The notes: generated by a model not told the origin, from the sequence alone. Numbered from the stretch's first letter, positions 31,218 to 43,489 are shown. The stretch is 64,000 nucleotides of DNA from Epinephelus fuscoguttatus (GCF_011397635.1 NC_064767.1:1877001-1941000); one strand, 5' to 3'. Numbers and translations: made by a program.

Positions 31218-31850
31218 CTGTGGAGGAATTAGAAAGAATTAGTGCAGTGCTTTTTGAAACGAGCCAACTGTTTGGCCTCTGGTATTGTTGCTTGCAGTTT
31301 CCTTCTTTTTTGCGTCCTGAACAATACACCCACCAATAATTGTTTGCCCTAACAGTGCGAGAGTATATATGTCATTTGCTAACAGCTAGCTTTTTTAGAG
31401 AAGGCTACATCTGGGAACAAAAGCATTAATTCCAAAAGTTACATCACTGATGCTTGAAATGTTTGAATTTGCTACAGTGTAAGATCCCACGAGTGTTTCT
31501 TTCTTCTTCCGTTCTTGAATGTACTATAGCAAGTGATGAAGAGAAGGCTGTACCCAGCATGCCGTTCACCAGTGTAACAGTTAAGCGAGGTCCCCCCTCA
31601 ATACACTACACAGTATGCTAACAATGCTCTATCAATAATTGTGTCCCATAGATCTCAAGTGGTCACACTTGACACTGCACTTCCCTGGGTCCCTCAGCAA
31701 TACACACAATGCGTGAAGTTGTTTGGGTTTTAAGAAAATCAAAGGACATACATATGTACAGAGACTCCTTCCATTTTAGTTCTACTACTCATGTTATTTT
31801 TGCAGCATAGACTATTTACAGTTAATAATTTTCAAACACAACTATGAGTT

Positions 31851-32110
31851 AACTCTTCTCTGGTGCAAAAGTTAAAAAGCCTTTATTAAATGGCCATGCT
31901 CACTGGCCTTCATAAAGGCCAGTGAGCATGGCCGAAACATGTTGGTGATTTTAATGTTCATCATGAACTAGCCATTTAATAAAGGCTTTTTAACTTTTGC
32001 ACCAGAGAAGAGTTGCCTTGGATTTTGTTTTTTTCAAGATGTTCTACACTTCCTGACCAAAGAGCACCTTCCTGGGTACCATGACACTGCAACCCACATG
32101 AGCACTTCAT
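31851..32110 (+). mobile_element. Penelope-like element terminal fragment with foldback tail
   Basis: A perfect 44-bp inverted pair (31,851-31,894 and 31,971-32,014) encloses a 16-bp hairpin around ccagtgagcatgg, then gccgaaacatgttgg. These are features of Penelope-like element ends, where the ggccgaaac string belongs to a hammerhead-like core. The following cacttcctgaccaaagagcaccttcctggg also resembles such ends. Family assignment is from memory of fish elements. Confidence 0.55.
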
Positions 32111-32253
32111 CTGCTGTTGTCTACAACTATGAGTTATATAGTGTTCTGCCATGATTGATCCTGATGAAGACCAGATGCAAACAAATGATGGGCAACCAAT
32201 TCTATTTCTGTCTCACAGCAAATCCATCTTTTGAACCTACATTAAGTACTTAC

Positions 32254-32367
32254 AGTGGGTCATAAGAAGGACGAACATCTTTTAGGTCAATCAGACCACC
32301 CATAGACTGATCACTCTTCATGGACACACAGCTGGGTACAGGGGACTTTTCCCTCTGCTGCTGGAAA
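32254..32367 (-). CDS. NLR copy B N-terminal repeat cassette 3
   Basis: 114-bp cassette reading [20 protein letters not shown], then GGLIDLKDVRPSYDP. Splice sites and phase match the copy A cassettes. Confidence 0.78.
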
Positions 32368-32879
32368 CTGATAGAAACACTGACATTTACTGAACATAGA
32401 ACATAGATTTCTATTCAGCATAAAACACAGCATAGATATTCCTTGACCTGACTGCTGGATGTGTGTGAGGCAGCGGCGTGTGTGCTTAAAGGTACGGATC
32501 ACCACAATCTGATGTGATACTTAGAATTTTGGAATTTTATACCAGTGCCAGGCTTACACTTGATGCTGTTGACCTGCCCCTACACTTGAAACTGTGACCT
32601 TTCTTTGTCTTTGGGCCACAGCACATCTGGGAGCACGGCCAGTTTCTGTCAGTGATAAAGCTTTGTCTTGGTCATTTGTGGGTGGAGCCTGCACTACATT
32701 CCCTGATTATAATTGCAATTAGCAATCTGAGGCTTTAGCTTTAATCAGAGGGTGTTTCTGGAGGCATCTGTGAAACCAAAGACTACTTACCTACAAAGGC
32801 TAGGACATAAGGGCAACCCTTCAAAAGGGAACTCTTAAACTAACTGACTAACTGACTCTTCAACAAACTGCGCTCTGCC

Positions 32880-33255
32880 TCCAGACCTCTGCAGGTAGTC
32901 CTTAAACTTCTGTAGTTAGTGTACAGACCTCTGTAGCTAGGCCCCAACATCTGCCACTAGTCCACATACCTTCACTGGTTGTTCCCAGAACTCTGAAGCA
33001 TGGACGCAGCCTTTTGAAAGTAGTCCAAAAACCTCTGCAGCAATTGACCTAAAACTCTGGAGCTAGTCCACAACCTCTTTAATTTGTTTCCAGACCACTT
33101 TAGTGAGTCCTCAAGCCTCTGCATCTGGACCATAAGCTTCTGAAACTACTTGCCGTAGTGCTGCAGGTAGTCCTTAAAAATCTAGAACTACTGCCCAGAG
33201 GACTTCAGCTAGTCTCCAGTTGTCTGCCAGTCCCCAAAAATCTGCAGCTATCTGA
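32880..33255. repeat. Degenerate minisatellite (about 25-bp unit)
   Basis: Loose tandem copies of a unit like cctctgcagctagtccccaa, with many substitutions. A related short array at about 37,545-37,635 is the site where the foldback element sits. Confidence 0.6.
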
Positions 33256-33484
33256 AACTTTGGCCTCCCCTGGTTGACTCTGTGAAAGAATTAGCTCACA
33301 TTGTGTTTGCACCAGGAGACTGCTTTAAGTTATGAATTAACCAGTTAGTTAAAGATGTTGTGCTCTGACATAATTGATTGTAATGAAAACCAGATGTAAT
33401 CAACACTGTAAATCATGGATGACCAGTTCTGTGTCTGTGTAACTGATAGCCCATCTGTTTCAGTTGACAGTTTTAAGTACTTAC

Positions 33485-33598
33485 AGTGGGTCAGAAGAAG
33501 GACGTCCATCTTTCAAGTCAATCAGATGACCCATAGACCGATCACTCTTCATGGACACACAGCTGGGTACAGGGGACTTTTCTCTCTGCTGCTGGAAA
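33485..33598 (-). CDS. NLR copy B N-terminal repeat cassette 2
   Basis: 114-bp cassette reading [20 protein letters not shown], then [15 protein letters not shown]. Phase 2 on both sides; acceptor gacag-type, donor gtaagt. Confidence 0.78.
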
Positions 33599-34042
33599 CT
33601 GACAGAAACCCTGACATTTACTGAACATACAAGATTTCCGTCTCTGATTTCACTGGTTTTATTGGATAATAAAAGTTATTTTATCTCAATGCTTGTTTGT
33701 ATTCAGTGTATGTGAATGTTTAACCAGTGTGTTGTCAGTCAGATGTGCTAAGACTTCACACTGTTGAGCTGCCACTCCAATTGAAACTGTGGCCTGTTTT
33801 GGGTTTTGGACGCAGCACATCTGAGTGCAGGGTCAGTTTCTGATAGTGCTAAATCTTTGTCTTGTTGATCTGCAGCTTGTCTTCAGACCTCTGCAGCTGG
33901 TCCTTCATACTAACAAGCCATCAAACCCTACCCTCCTCCTTTACCTCTGGACATTTAGCTGCCCTGTCCCTGGTGGTGTGGTCTTTGATCTGGGTCAAGA
34001 CTCTTTTCTGTTCTGGTTCCTCTGTGGTGGAATGAACTCCCT

Positions 34043-34776
34043 ACTGAAGTCTATGCTGATGACACACAACTCTACATCAGAACTGCCCCAAACCCCTCTG
34101 CAGTCCTGTCATCCCTCATCACCTGTCTCGAGGACATAAAGGCATGGATGAACAATAACTTCCTCCAACTGAACAGCAATAAAACAGAGGCACTTCTCAT
34201 TGGCACCCCACACCAGGTTCAGTCTTCACCCATATCCCAACTTACCTTCGACAGCCAGCTCATACCTCTCTCCTCCTCAGTTACAAATCTGGGGGTTAGG
34301 TTTGACCCTCACTTGTCCTTCAATGACCATATAAAACACCTGTGCAAGACCTCATTCTACCATCTTCGCAACATCTCCAGACTCCGCCCCACTTTAACCC
34401 TTCCAGATGCAGAGAAGCTAGTCCATGCCTTTATCTCCTCGAGACTGGACTACTGCAACGGACTCTTCATCGGGTTCCTGGCAAGAACATCCAGAAGCCG
34501 CAATACATCCTCCTCCGAGTCCCCAGCACCAAGCTCTGCACCATGGGAGACTGAGCCTTTTGCTCGGCCGCACCACGTTTGTGGAACAACCTCCCTCTCC
34601 AGCTGAGGGCTGCACAGAGCCTGGGCTCTTTTAAAGCAGGCCTGACAACCTTTTTATTCAAAAAGGCCTTTGATTGTTAATTTGAGATAATTATAGGGTT
34701 TTTTTCTGTTTTTATTATGCTTTTAACCTGTAGCACTTTGAGATCCAAGGGTGAAAAGGGCATTACAAATAAAATC

Positions 34777-34822
<46 letters not shown>

Positions 34823-34830
34823 ACTAAGTC
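34043..34830 (+). mobile_element. 5'-truncated L2-like LINE with YADD motif, present only in copy B
   Basis: A plus-strand frame reads YADDTQLYIR, WMNNNFLQLNSNKTEALLIG, NLGVRFDPHLSFNDHIKHLC and SRLDYCNGLF. This is the reverse transcriptase palm and thumb of an L2-type LINE. It ends with acattacaaataaaatc and an (ATT)n tail at about 34,778-34,817. Copy A has the empty site (ctactgatgtcagg, about 11,218). An approximate target duplication (ctgaagtc / ctaagtc) flanks it. Confidence 0.78.
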
Positions 34831-35377
34831 AGGACAGCACAGTCTCTGAACATCTTCCACCAAAGTCTGAAAACCATCTTTCACATGATACCAGAGCCCT
34901 GCCAGCACATTCTCACTCAAACCTCACCAGATATTGACATTTGGTCATGGACTTCCCACATCCACATACAACATTTAACGTTTACATACAGTATCTTTCC
35001 AAATACACACACTACACTGGTACGACACTGAACTGACTTTTTTTTTCCTTCACCAACAAACACATGGTTGGGTTTAGGCAACAAAAGCATGTGGTGAGGT
35101 TTAGGATAAAAGAACAGGGTTAGGCTTTAAAATCTTACGGGTTATGAACACCTCCCTCTGGGGTAAAAGTCTGTGTTTGTTGGACCCATTGGTTTTGTTA
35201 TGGCTGATGAACCCCATCTTTGCTTTGCTGCTGCTCTTTCTGCTGTCTTGAGCTGGAGAATATAGATGAACTGTCCTTCTAGTAGGGGCGCCGTACAAAG
35301 GAAAGTTGTCATGTGGGGTCAGCACGGTGTCCAAAGAAAATTAATGAAGAGAGTGTAAATAAGATCAGGGCAGAAAT

Positions 35378-35574
35378 TAGTGATGGCCAAATGAGGCCTC
35401 ATGAAGCATTTTCTTTATTTTCTGAGCCCACTAGATGGTGCTTTGTGTTCATCAAAAGGTTGAAAGCACATTGAATTTCTATTCTTTGAGTCTCTCTCTT
35501 TAGACCAAGAGCACCAACTAGTGGGCTCAGAAAATAAAGAAAATGCTTCATGAGGCTTCATTTGGCCATCACTA
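35378..35574. mobile_element. MITE with about 55-bp inverted termini
   Basis: The arms TAGTGATGGCCAAATGAGGC... and its inverse ending GGCCATCACTA enclose a short centre. Both arms carry gcttcatgag / ctcatgaagc and tttctgagcccacta. No target duplication is obvious. It lies in copy B DNA (34,950-35,880) that copy A lacks. Confidence 0.7.
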
Positions 35575-36515
35575 GTTGTCATACAGTGATGCTGCTAACA
35601 GAACGGAAAGACACAACAAAATGGAGGCAGTACGAGAGGAATTGGAACAGAAAAGAAATGGAGTTGGTCGGAATATCTGCAGTGACAACAATGGGTTTTT
35701 GGGGCATTTATTGCCATGGTGATAAATTGTGCTGTTAAAATACAGATGAAGTTGGAAAGGATTAAGATGATGGATACTGGGGATTAACACTTGAATGTTG
35801 TGGACGTATCCAGAGAAGATCTAGATACTACACTGAGGAAAGGGTTTGCAGATCATAATTGGGTCTGGATTACAAAACATAAGATGTCTTGATTGGGATC
35901 TATTTGAATGGACACTGTAAATAGTTTGCTCTGTGAAACTGTTGCAATCCAGTGGGTGGTGGTGATGCAACAGTCTTAAACTCTACAGATTGAGAAAAAG
36001 AACAGGTGTGTTAATGTTTCAGAGTTTTTCTTTGGGGTTGATGATGGCCTCCAGAAGAGAGCTCATGTTGACGGAGCAGTGAGTATAACGACTGACATGA
36101 GAGAATTGGAAGGTCTGCTTTGTTGTCTGTTTTGAGAAACAAAATAATGACTATTGAGGCTGTACTCACTTCCTGGGTGACTACAGAAAGTAAGACTTCG
36201 GGCATTGAGATGATGAAGATGATGGAGACAAGAGCAGTTATACTGTGAAGCTGTCAGCTTCTTTTGAAATTTACTAAAGGAAAGCCCCTTGAGATTGAGC
36301 ATCTCCTTTTCAAGGGGGTCCCTTGACCAAGACAACATTACATACAAAGACAATATCACATAACAAACATACAATACATGCTCACCCACTCCCACCCACA
36401 TCCCTGCCCTCATCAGTCAAACACAGAAAAATAGATGAGTAAATTAACCAAGACCTGGATAATAAATCAATTATAACAGCAGCACAAAACAAGTTATATA
36501 TTAATGTCAGCTTAC

Positions 36516-36629
36516 TGTGCAGCAGAGGCTTTTCGTCCTTTAACATCGATGCCATGTTCATGTGACTGGTCAGTCTGAAGGGACACACAGCTGGGGTCAG
36601 GTTGAGAAGACTTTGGGCTCTTACGGCTC
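36516..36629 (-). CDS. NLR copy B N-terminal repeat cassette 1
   Basis: 114-bp cassette reading [20 protein letters not shown], then QSHEHGIDVKG. The acceptor is gctcctag-derived tgctag and the donor is gtaagc. It lacks the Pro-Gly extension of copy A and joins in frame to ATG-AAA-AG of the start exon. Confidence 0.76.
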
Positions 36630-37078
36630 CTAGCACACAGAGAGGAAGACCAGCAGGGAGGGAAATTCAGTTTTTAGTCTTCAGCCTCAGCAGCTGCTGG
36701 AGAAACTATCAGCTATCAACAGGAAAAGGATCAACACAGCAACGTTTAACTAGAACTGAATTTACTGAAGAAAATGTGTGTGAGTGCTGACAGCTGAAGA
36801 TTATGGTTTAACAAGATGGAGTTATGTGTCACATAAGGGGAACTCAACACTATATTTTCTGTCACAGCTGGGATTTGAACTGATAACGTTTAATCAGTGA
36901 GGTGCACACTGCACCAAGGAAGCTAATGTCTGACACAGAGATACATGTATACTTGTCTTTATGCTGCAACACATGATTAATTCACTGTCAATGAATCTGC
37001 AGATGATATTCTCCAAAAACAGTTTGATGTACAAATGAAAAAAAAGAGTAAAATATTATGAAGTACTGTCAATTAGAG

Positions 37079-37424
37079 GGCGGCACGGTGGTGTGGTGGT
37101 TAGCACTCTCGCCTCACAGCAAGAGGGTTGCCGGTTCGATCCCGGGCGTGGGAGCCCTTCTGTGCGGAGTTTGCATGTTCTCCCCGTGTCAGCGTGGGTT
37201 CTCTCCGGGCACTCCGGCTTTCTCCCATGCAGGTTAATTGATAACTCTAAATTGTCCGTAGGTGTGAATGTGAGTGTGAATGGTTGTCTGTCTCTATGTG
37301 TCAGCCCTGTGATAGTCTGGCGACCTGTCCAGGGTGAACCCTGCCTCTCGCCCAGTGTCAGCTGGGATAGACTCCAGCCCCCCCGCGACCCTCAAGAGGA
37401 TGAAGCGGTTAGAAGATGAATGAA
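37079..37424 (+). mobile_element. tRNA-derived SINE-like retroposon, copy 2
   Basis: A fuller member of the family at 22,988, with the same A- and B-box-like head and (tgaa)n tail. A perfect 12-bp duplication, tgtcaattagag, flanks it (37,067-37,078 and 37,425-37,436). Confidence 0.78.
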
Positions 37425-37624
37425 TGTCAATTAGAGCCGAAGATCATATCTTCAAATTGTCCAAACCCCCAAATAACCCATTTAAATTTGAAAAAGCCAA
37501 GTGATATACAAGGGCAAAAAAAACTGAGGTCTGTCACCAGACAATACACCAGACCCAGAGCTCTGAAGCTTCCTCACAAACCTCTGACACTAGTCCCAAA
37601 ACTCTGGAGCTGCTCCCCAGACCT

Positions 37625-39713
37625 CTGCAGTATGCCATTTGTAAAGTGTCTCACGCTGAAAATAACATCAACATTTTGCCACATTTAGCTTCAAACAATG
37701 TTTAAAAAAGTATTGTGAATTTTTTAACGTCACCTTTTACCACATTTACAGCAATATTTGTTAACTTAGAAATATATTAAATAGTTAAATCTAAATATTA
37801 AATGTGGCACCTAAATGTTAAATGTTAAATCTAAATATTAAATCTAAATCTAAATCTAAATGCTAAATATAAATATAAATATAAATGTAAAATCTAAATA
37901 TTAAATATAAATATAAATATAAATGTTAAATCTAAATATTAAATATAAATCTAAATCTAAATGTTAAATTTAAATGCTAAATATAAATATAAATCTAAAT
38001 GTTAAATCTAAATGCTAAATATAAATATAAATATAAATGTTAAATCTAAATATTAAATATAAATATAAATCTAAATATTAAATCTAAATCTAAATCTAAA
38101 TGTTAAATCTAAATGTTCTGGGTGAAACTAAATATTTAGCTAATATGCAAATTCACACTGCCGGTCACCGGAAGTACCAAAATAAAAGCTCGAGATGGTC
38201 AGACTGTGTTTATAGAATCAAATAACGAATTAAAACCAACTTATCGGGGGAAATGGACACTTGAACATACATTAGCGTGATAATAACTACCTAAAATAAC
38301 AAGAAACGTGTTTGGAGAAATTTTATTTGATGTGTACTTTGAGCTGTTAGTGTCCCTTCTGAGGGAATCACCCTGTTGTTCACAAATACTTCCGAGTAGA
38401 AAACCAGCGGAGTTTAGCTACATATATATGCATATCTCACGTTTTTCACGTCACTGTATCACCGTTTAGACTAATCTGGTGTTTGTAAAGCCTATAAACA
38501 CTATGGCTGAACAAACATTATTATCACGGTCTGAAATTAATAACATGGTTATCGTAGATTAGCGGGGCTAACTGTTAGCTGTTAGCCCCGTTAGCGGTGT
38601 CTGTAATGACTCACTAACTCTAAACGGTCCGTGAAGAAAATATTTTTCCAGTGGATGTCTTAGTTACAACATGATTGAGCTAACTGGAGTAGTTTAATGT
38701 CGTATCCGACAATGGGAGACATTTAACAGATGACGTCCTGATAGCTTTGCTGCTGCTGCAGCCACTGATGCTTTCTAGACATCGTGATTTCCCAAAACTG
38801 AATAAATACCACACATCGCAACACAAAACTGCTTTGCTAGATCAATCATGTTGTAACTAACACATCCGCTGGAAGAAAATATTTTTTTCACGGACCGTTT
38901 AAGAGTTAATGAGTCATTACAGACACTGCTAACGGGGCTAAGAACTGACGGTTGTTAGTTTAGCTTAGGTTGTTAATCCCTCCGAAGGGACACTAACAAC
39001 TCAAAGTACACGTCAAATAAAATTTCTCCAAACATGTTTCTTGTTATTTTAGGTCATTATTATCACGCTAATGTATGTTCAAGTGTTCATTTCCCCCAAT
39101 AAATTGGTTTTAATTCGTTATTTGATTCTATAAACACAGTCTGACCATCTCGAGCTTTTATTTTGGTACTTCCGGTGACCGGCAGTGTGAATTTGCATAT
39201 TAGCTAAATATTTAGTTTCACCCAAAACATTTAGATTTAACATTTAGATTTAACATTTAACATTTAGATTTATATTTAGCATTTAGATTTAACATTTATA
39301 TTTATATTTATATTTAATATTTAGATTTAACATTTATATTTATATTTAGCATTTAGATTTAACATTTATATTTATATTTATATTTAACATTTAGATTTAG
39401 ATTTAGATTTAATATTTAGATTTAACATTTATATTTATATTTATATTTAGCATTTAGATTTAGATTTAATATTTAGATTTAGATTTAGATTTAATATTTA
39501 GATTTAACATTTAACATTTAGGTGCCACATTTAATATTTAGATTTAACTATTTAATATATTTCTAAGTTAACAAATATTGCTGTAAATGTGGTAAAAGGT
39601 GACGTTAAAAAATTCACAATACTTTTTTAAACATTGTTTGAAGCTAAATGTGGCAAAATGTTGATGTTTTTTTTTAATGTGAGACACTTTACAAACGGCA
39701 CCCCATACTGCAG
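37625..39713. mobile_element. Foldback (long-palindrome) transposable element, 2.1 kb
   Basis: The ends are CTGCAGTATG and CATACTGCAG. The outer arms (about 37,625-38,362 and 38,978-39,713) are inverted copies. Inner inverted segments (about 38,575-38,683 and 38,841-38,950) surround a unique centre of about 155 bp. Each arm carries an array of ttaaatctaaat / atttagatttaa hexamer-like repeats (37,800-38,115 and 39,225-39,550). No transposase was seen. The left arm has about 190 bp (38,372-38,560) missing from the right arm. Confidence 0.82.
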
Positions 39714-40725
39714 CAGTCCCATCCTGTGGACTCTAGTAGAATCCTACAGGATGACAGCAGACTGACAGGAACACTGAGAGCAGCTGTAAACCTCACTGAC
39801 CACCAGGGGGAGCTCACAATCCAAACCTCCACCCTGTAGACCTGCACACTGAGCCCTCCCACACTTCACTCACTCTGTCATGTGTTTAAATTCTCACTGT
39901 TAACACTGTGACACTGCTGAGTCCACAGGGTTAACATGAGGACTACAGTCGTTGCCATGGATACAGCATGACATATAACAAACAGTTGAAGCTGTGATTA
40001 ATCTCAGAGTTTGTCTCCAACAGTTTTTGTATCAACAGTTTGTGCAACATGTGTTCAGTCTGCTGCTTCAGACACTTTAACAGAGACACATCATGTAACG
40101 TTCACTATACAACACAAATACATACATACAAAGAATAAAGTGTGAACACGGCTCATATTATTCTGACATGAAACCGTCAGCTGATCGTCCTCACACTCAC
40201 AGATGCTCTCATTTGTTTGTTGGATTCACTTTGAAAACGTTTGTCTCTGTGACTGCAGATAACACACAAATCCAGATTATCAGAGTTCAAAGCTCAGATC
40301 ATGTAAAATAACTACAGTGGTCCTTCCTTCATAGACTGGTTATTTCATCATAATAAAACATTGTTATTGAGTTGATTCAGTTATTAATTAACAGAGTAGA
40401 AATGATCCTCTGATCTATGAGAGCACTTTGACCAACAGAGGCCTCAATAAACATGAAATATGAGCCTTGATAAAATAATTCAAGTATCAGAGTCCAAACT
40501 GAAGTCCAGTATCAACTGTATGTGTTTGATGCAACGTGTGGAAATGACTTCTGTATGATATTTAAATGAAGTTATATTGACACATTGTGGCTCTTTGGGT
40601 ACATTTACAGGTTTATTATGAGTCAGTGTTGAGGTGAGAGAGCAGAGAAACAGGAAACAGAGAGTTGATGAACATGTTGAAGGTGAAACAGGATCAAATG
40701 TGATGTCAAGTGTTGAGTGTGATAC

Positions 40726-40755
40726 CTTTTCATGTTGGTGATAACCTGCAGCCTC
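40726..40755 (-). CDS. NLR copy B 30-bp start-codon exon
   Basis: Same exon as in copy A: acceptor cttcatcag-like, ATGAAAAG end, donor gtatca. ATG is at 40,733-40,731. Confidence 0.58.
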
Positions 40756-40762
40756 CTGATGA

Positions 40763-40795
<33 letters not shown>

Positions 40796-40929
40796 GGTTC
40801 ATCATTAGACTTTAAAGTGCTTGTTGTCAGATAAACTTTGTGCTGTGGAGTCTGGATCAAAGACAGGAGGTGAACACATGAATCAACAGAGACACATTAG
40901 AGACTGGAATCAATCAAAGGTCCACTTAC

Positions 40930-41132
40930 TCAGTTTCTTCTCATGGACTTCATCACTCTGCAGCTCTCTGCTGTCTGGACCAGGTCTGTGGACACAAAGA
41001 GTTTTCTGTTGTCCTCCGTCAGGATTCAGTCCTCTGTGTCTGCAGGCTGCTGTCACACTCAAACACTGTGATGAACCAACCTGCAGCGCTCAGTTCAAAG
41101 TTCAGCTGCTGCGTCTTTATATGACTTTATAT
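40930..41132 (-). promoter_or_regulatory. NLR copy B promoter and 5' UTR exon
   Basis: Two TATAAAG boxes on the minus strand (41,115-41,121 and 41,125-41,131) precede a leader ending at a gtaagt donor after 40,930. Sequence and spacing match copy A, so transcription control probably stayed the same. Confidence 0.55.
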
Positions 41133-41169
41133 GATACATGTTAAAGTTTAACCCACAGCAGCAACACAC

Positions 41170-42515
41170 ACTGACAACATCAACACTCAATCACTGAAAT
41201 TATTTTACACAAGAAGACATGAATTCACCTCCAGAGCTGGAAATAAAGCAGGAAGGTTTCATACCGTTGATCTGATAGAGATAAAACCACCAGTGTCCAT
41301 TTAAAGCACTTGGATCAAACTGGTTTCAGATTGGCTGTTCTAAGCTCTCTTCAGACATTAAATGTCTTCGTGCATTTGTTAAAGTGATATTTGGTCACTG
41401 TGACAGAGGAGACTTGTCAATGTCACGTATATATCCCAGTATCACAAATTACACTTTGTGCCAGAGGACTTTACAGTCTGTACGACATATAACGCCTTCT
41501 GTCCTCAGACCCTCACAGCAGATAAGGACGCTCCCCCAAAACCCCTGTAATGGGTCAACAATGGAATAAAGCTCAGGAAGTGCAACTGAGGAGGGTTCGC
41601 TCTCCCAGGACGGACAGACATGCAGGAGATGTCCTGTACACAGCCTGTTGTGTCTGACCAATTACGTGTCAGGTATCACAAACATAACATTTACTTATAA
41701 TATATACAGGAAGTCAACACATTCATGTATTAAATAAGGTAAACAAATTATATAGTAGTCATAATACACACCAAAATATCATAGTACAAAGTGTCACATA
41801 GTCACAATATAGAGTACGCCACAGACTGATGAGTTGATGGTGGGCTTTGGGAAAATGCCAGGAGGGAACTAAACTCACCTCATCACCTCGTCCTCGATGC
41901 AGAGAGGGGACAGATTCAAGTACCATGGTGTCCACATCACCACGGACCTGACCTGGGCGCTAGACACTGTTTCACCTTAGACGCTGAAGGAGCAACACCG
42001 AACAGGACAGACAGGCCCTGACTGATGTCATAAAAACCATTAAAAACAGACCTGCTGATTTAAACCAGTAAAGATGTTGAAAACAGCTTTTTTCATGTTG
42101 AAAAAATAACCGTCTTTCTTACAATGCTTGTCCCAGAGTGGCTTCTTACTTACAAACATGAAAATGTCAGTGTCTCTATCCAGAGTCAGTGTTTGGTTTG
42201 TCCGCTCTGGGCTACTGTAGAAATACAGCAGTGCAACATGGTGATCTCTGTAGACTTGACCTGCAGAGATCACCATGTTGCTCGTCCTGCTCCCCGTGTA
42301 GATATAAACAGCTCATTTTAAGGTAACGAAAACACAACCATTCTTATTTTCAGGTGATTATACACTAAAGAAAACACACTGATTAGATTACTCTCAGTTA
42401 TAGACAAAAAAATGTTTTATTTGGCATCAACAACAATTAGAAATGTTTACAAAAGATACAATGGAATAAACTAAAGACAGCAAAACATCCACTTTGTTTG
42501 ACCTGCAGGACCTTT
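41170..42515. other. Intergenic DNA with repeat fragments
   Basis: No gene was seen. About 41,415-41,550 repeats the element at 20,690. About 41,890-42,040 contains FKYHGVHITTDLTW-like text suggesting a decayed LINE reverse transcriptase. A perfect 18-bp hairpin (42,233-42,250 with 42,264-42,281; sequence gcaacatggtgatctctg) is present. Confidence 0.5.
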
Positions 42516-42980
42516 GACCTCCTGAGACCCTGTGTCCTCATATGATGACATCACAGTTTGGGTTTTACTTGACCTTATACTCTACTTAACTCAGACCTGT
42601 TGTCCTCGTTCATGGACACTTTGTGTGTCATCTCGTGGTAGTAAGAGCACAATAGCTATAATAATCCATGTAAAAACAAGATGGCAGCCGTCTCTGCCAA
42701 GTCAGTCTGCATGGTCAGAAGGTCCAAATCCTGATCACGTTTAATGGTTGAAACTTGTTTATTTATGATTAATAATGTTTGAAGATTTATCAACAGTCAC
42801 AAGCTAAGACGGTAAATTGGGACGGACTTATTTGACACTGGGACTTTCTTATTGTCTCGTTTGAGGACACTGGGACTCAGTTATTGTATTAATTTTTTAT
42901 ACTTATCGGGTCCTGCTGATCCCAGATAGCTAGGAGAAATTAAAAATGCATACCAAACAAAAGTCCAGGTCTCAGGAGGA
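42516..42980. mobile_element. Probable MITE
   Basis: Inverted end motifs gacctcctgagaccctg (42,516) and caggtctcaggagg (to 42,979) bound a non-coding stretch with repeated cctc(g)t/gaggaca words. The superfamily is not certain. Confidence 0.45.
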
Positions 42981-43237
42981 TCAGTGGAGTGTGTGACGAA
43001 TAAGTCAGTGATTCTCTTATCTGTCAGTTTTATGTTTATATAACAAGTGATAGTTTGTCAGTTATCAGTTAGTGCTGCTGCGTCTAAACTAAAATTTTCC
43101 CTGCAGTCGTAAAACAGGCTCCTGGCTGTGAGGACCGGGTAAGACTGTACATGTCAGTAAGGAAAGTTCAGACAGAGGTAATGCAGAGGGGTTTGGGCTT
43201 TGGATCATTTATCGAGGACGAGCAGGAGGAGCACAGA

Positions 43238-43319
43238 GCTGTGATGGCCGAGTGGTTAAGGCGTTGGATTCGAAATCCAATGGGGTTTCCCCGCGCAGGT
43301 TCAAATCCTGCTCACAGCG
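43238..43319 (+). tRNA. tRNA-Ser (anticodon CGA)
   Basis: The cloverleaf can be drawn directly. The acceptor stem pairs GCTGTGA (43,238-43,244) with TCACAGC (43,312-43,318), with discriminator G. The D arm has gccgagtggttaaggc. The anticodon stem TTGGA/TCCAA encloses loop TTCGAAA, giving CGA. A long class II variable arm (tggggtttccccgcg) is diagnostic of serine or leucine, and the T arm is AGGTTCAAATCCT. The A box (tggccgagtgg) and B box (ggttcaaatcc) suit polymerase III. There is no intron. Confidence 0.96.
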
Positions 43320-43489
43320 TCCGTCCCTTCACCTCTGGATAAAATGATAAAGGCAGAAAATACTGCCCTACAAAAGCCTGCTGGACAACATATGTGCTTT
43401 AAATATCAAAACATGAGGGACAGATAATACATTTCATGATGATATTACTATAGCTAGATAAAGAGAATATTAAAGCCCTCTTGTTTCCA

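Larger units (their letters stand above)
23952..40733 (-). pseudogene. NLRC3-like FISNA-NACHT-LRR-B30.2 receptor, copy B (frameshifted)
   Basis: This is a tandem paralogue of copy A with the same exon plan: 40733-40726, 36629-36516, 33598-33485, 32367-32254, 31217-31139, 30995-30767, 30605-28806, 28708-28535, 28135-27962, 24662-24616, 24493-23952. Splice sites are kept. One base is missing at about 30,464-30,470 relative to copy A. This breaks the frame between FISNA and NACHT and gives a predicted 312-residue product ending at 30,325. Downstream frames (NACHT, LRR, B30.2) remain open, so the lesion is recent, or an assembly error, or is bypassed by reinitiation. Walker A is canonical (GVAGIGKT), unlike copy A. 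The third LRR exon is absent. A 2.1-kb solo LTR, an L2 fragment, a SINE and a foldback element lie in its introns. Confidence 0.8.

Noticed and set aside
34148..34606. 152-residue plus-strand open frame
   Set aside because: Part of the truncated L2-like LINE reverse transcriptase, not a host gene.
37800..38115. Regularly spaced ttaaatctaaat repeats resembling a CRISPR-like array
   Set aside because: No unique spacers; simple-sequence array inside a eukaryotic foldback element, mirrored in the opposite arm.
43151..43342. 63-residue plus-strand frame
   Set aside because: Runs straight through the tRNA-Ser gene; coincidental.
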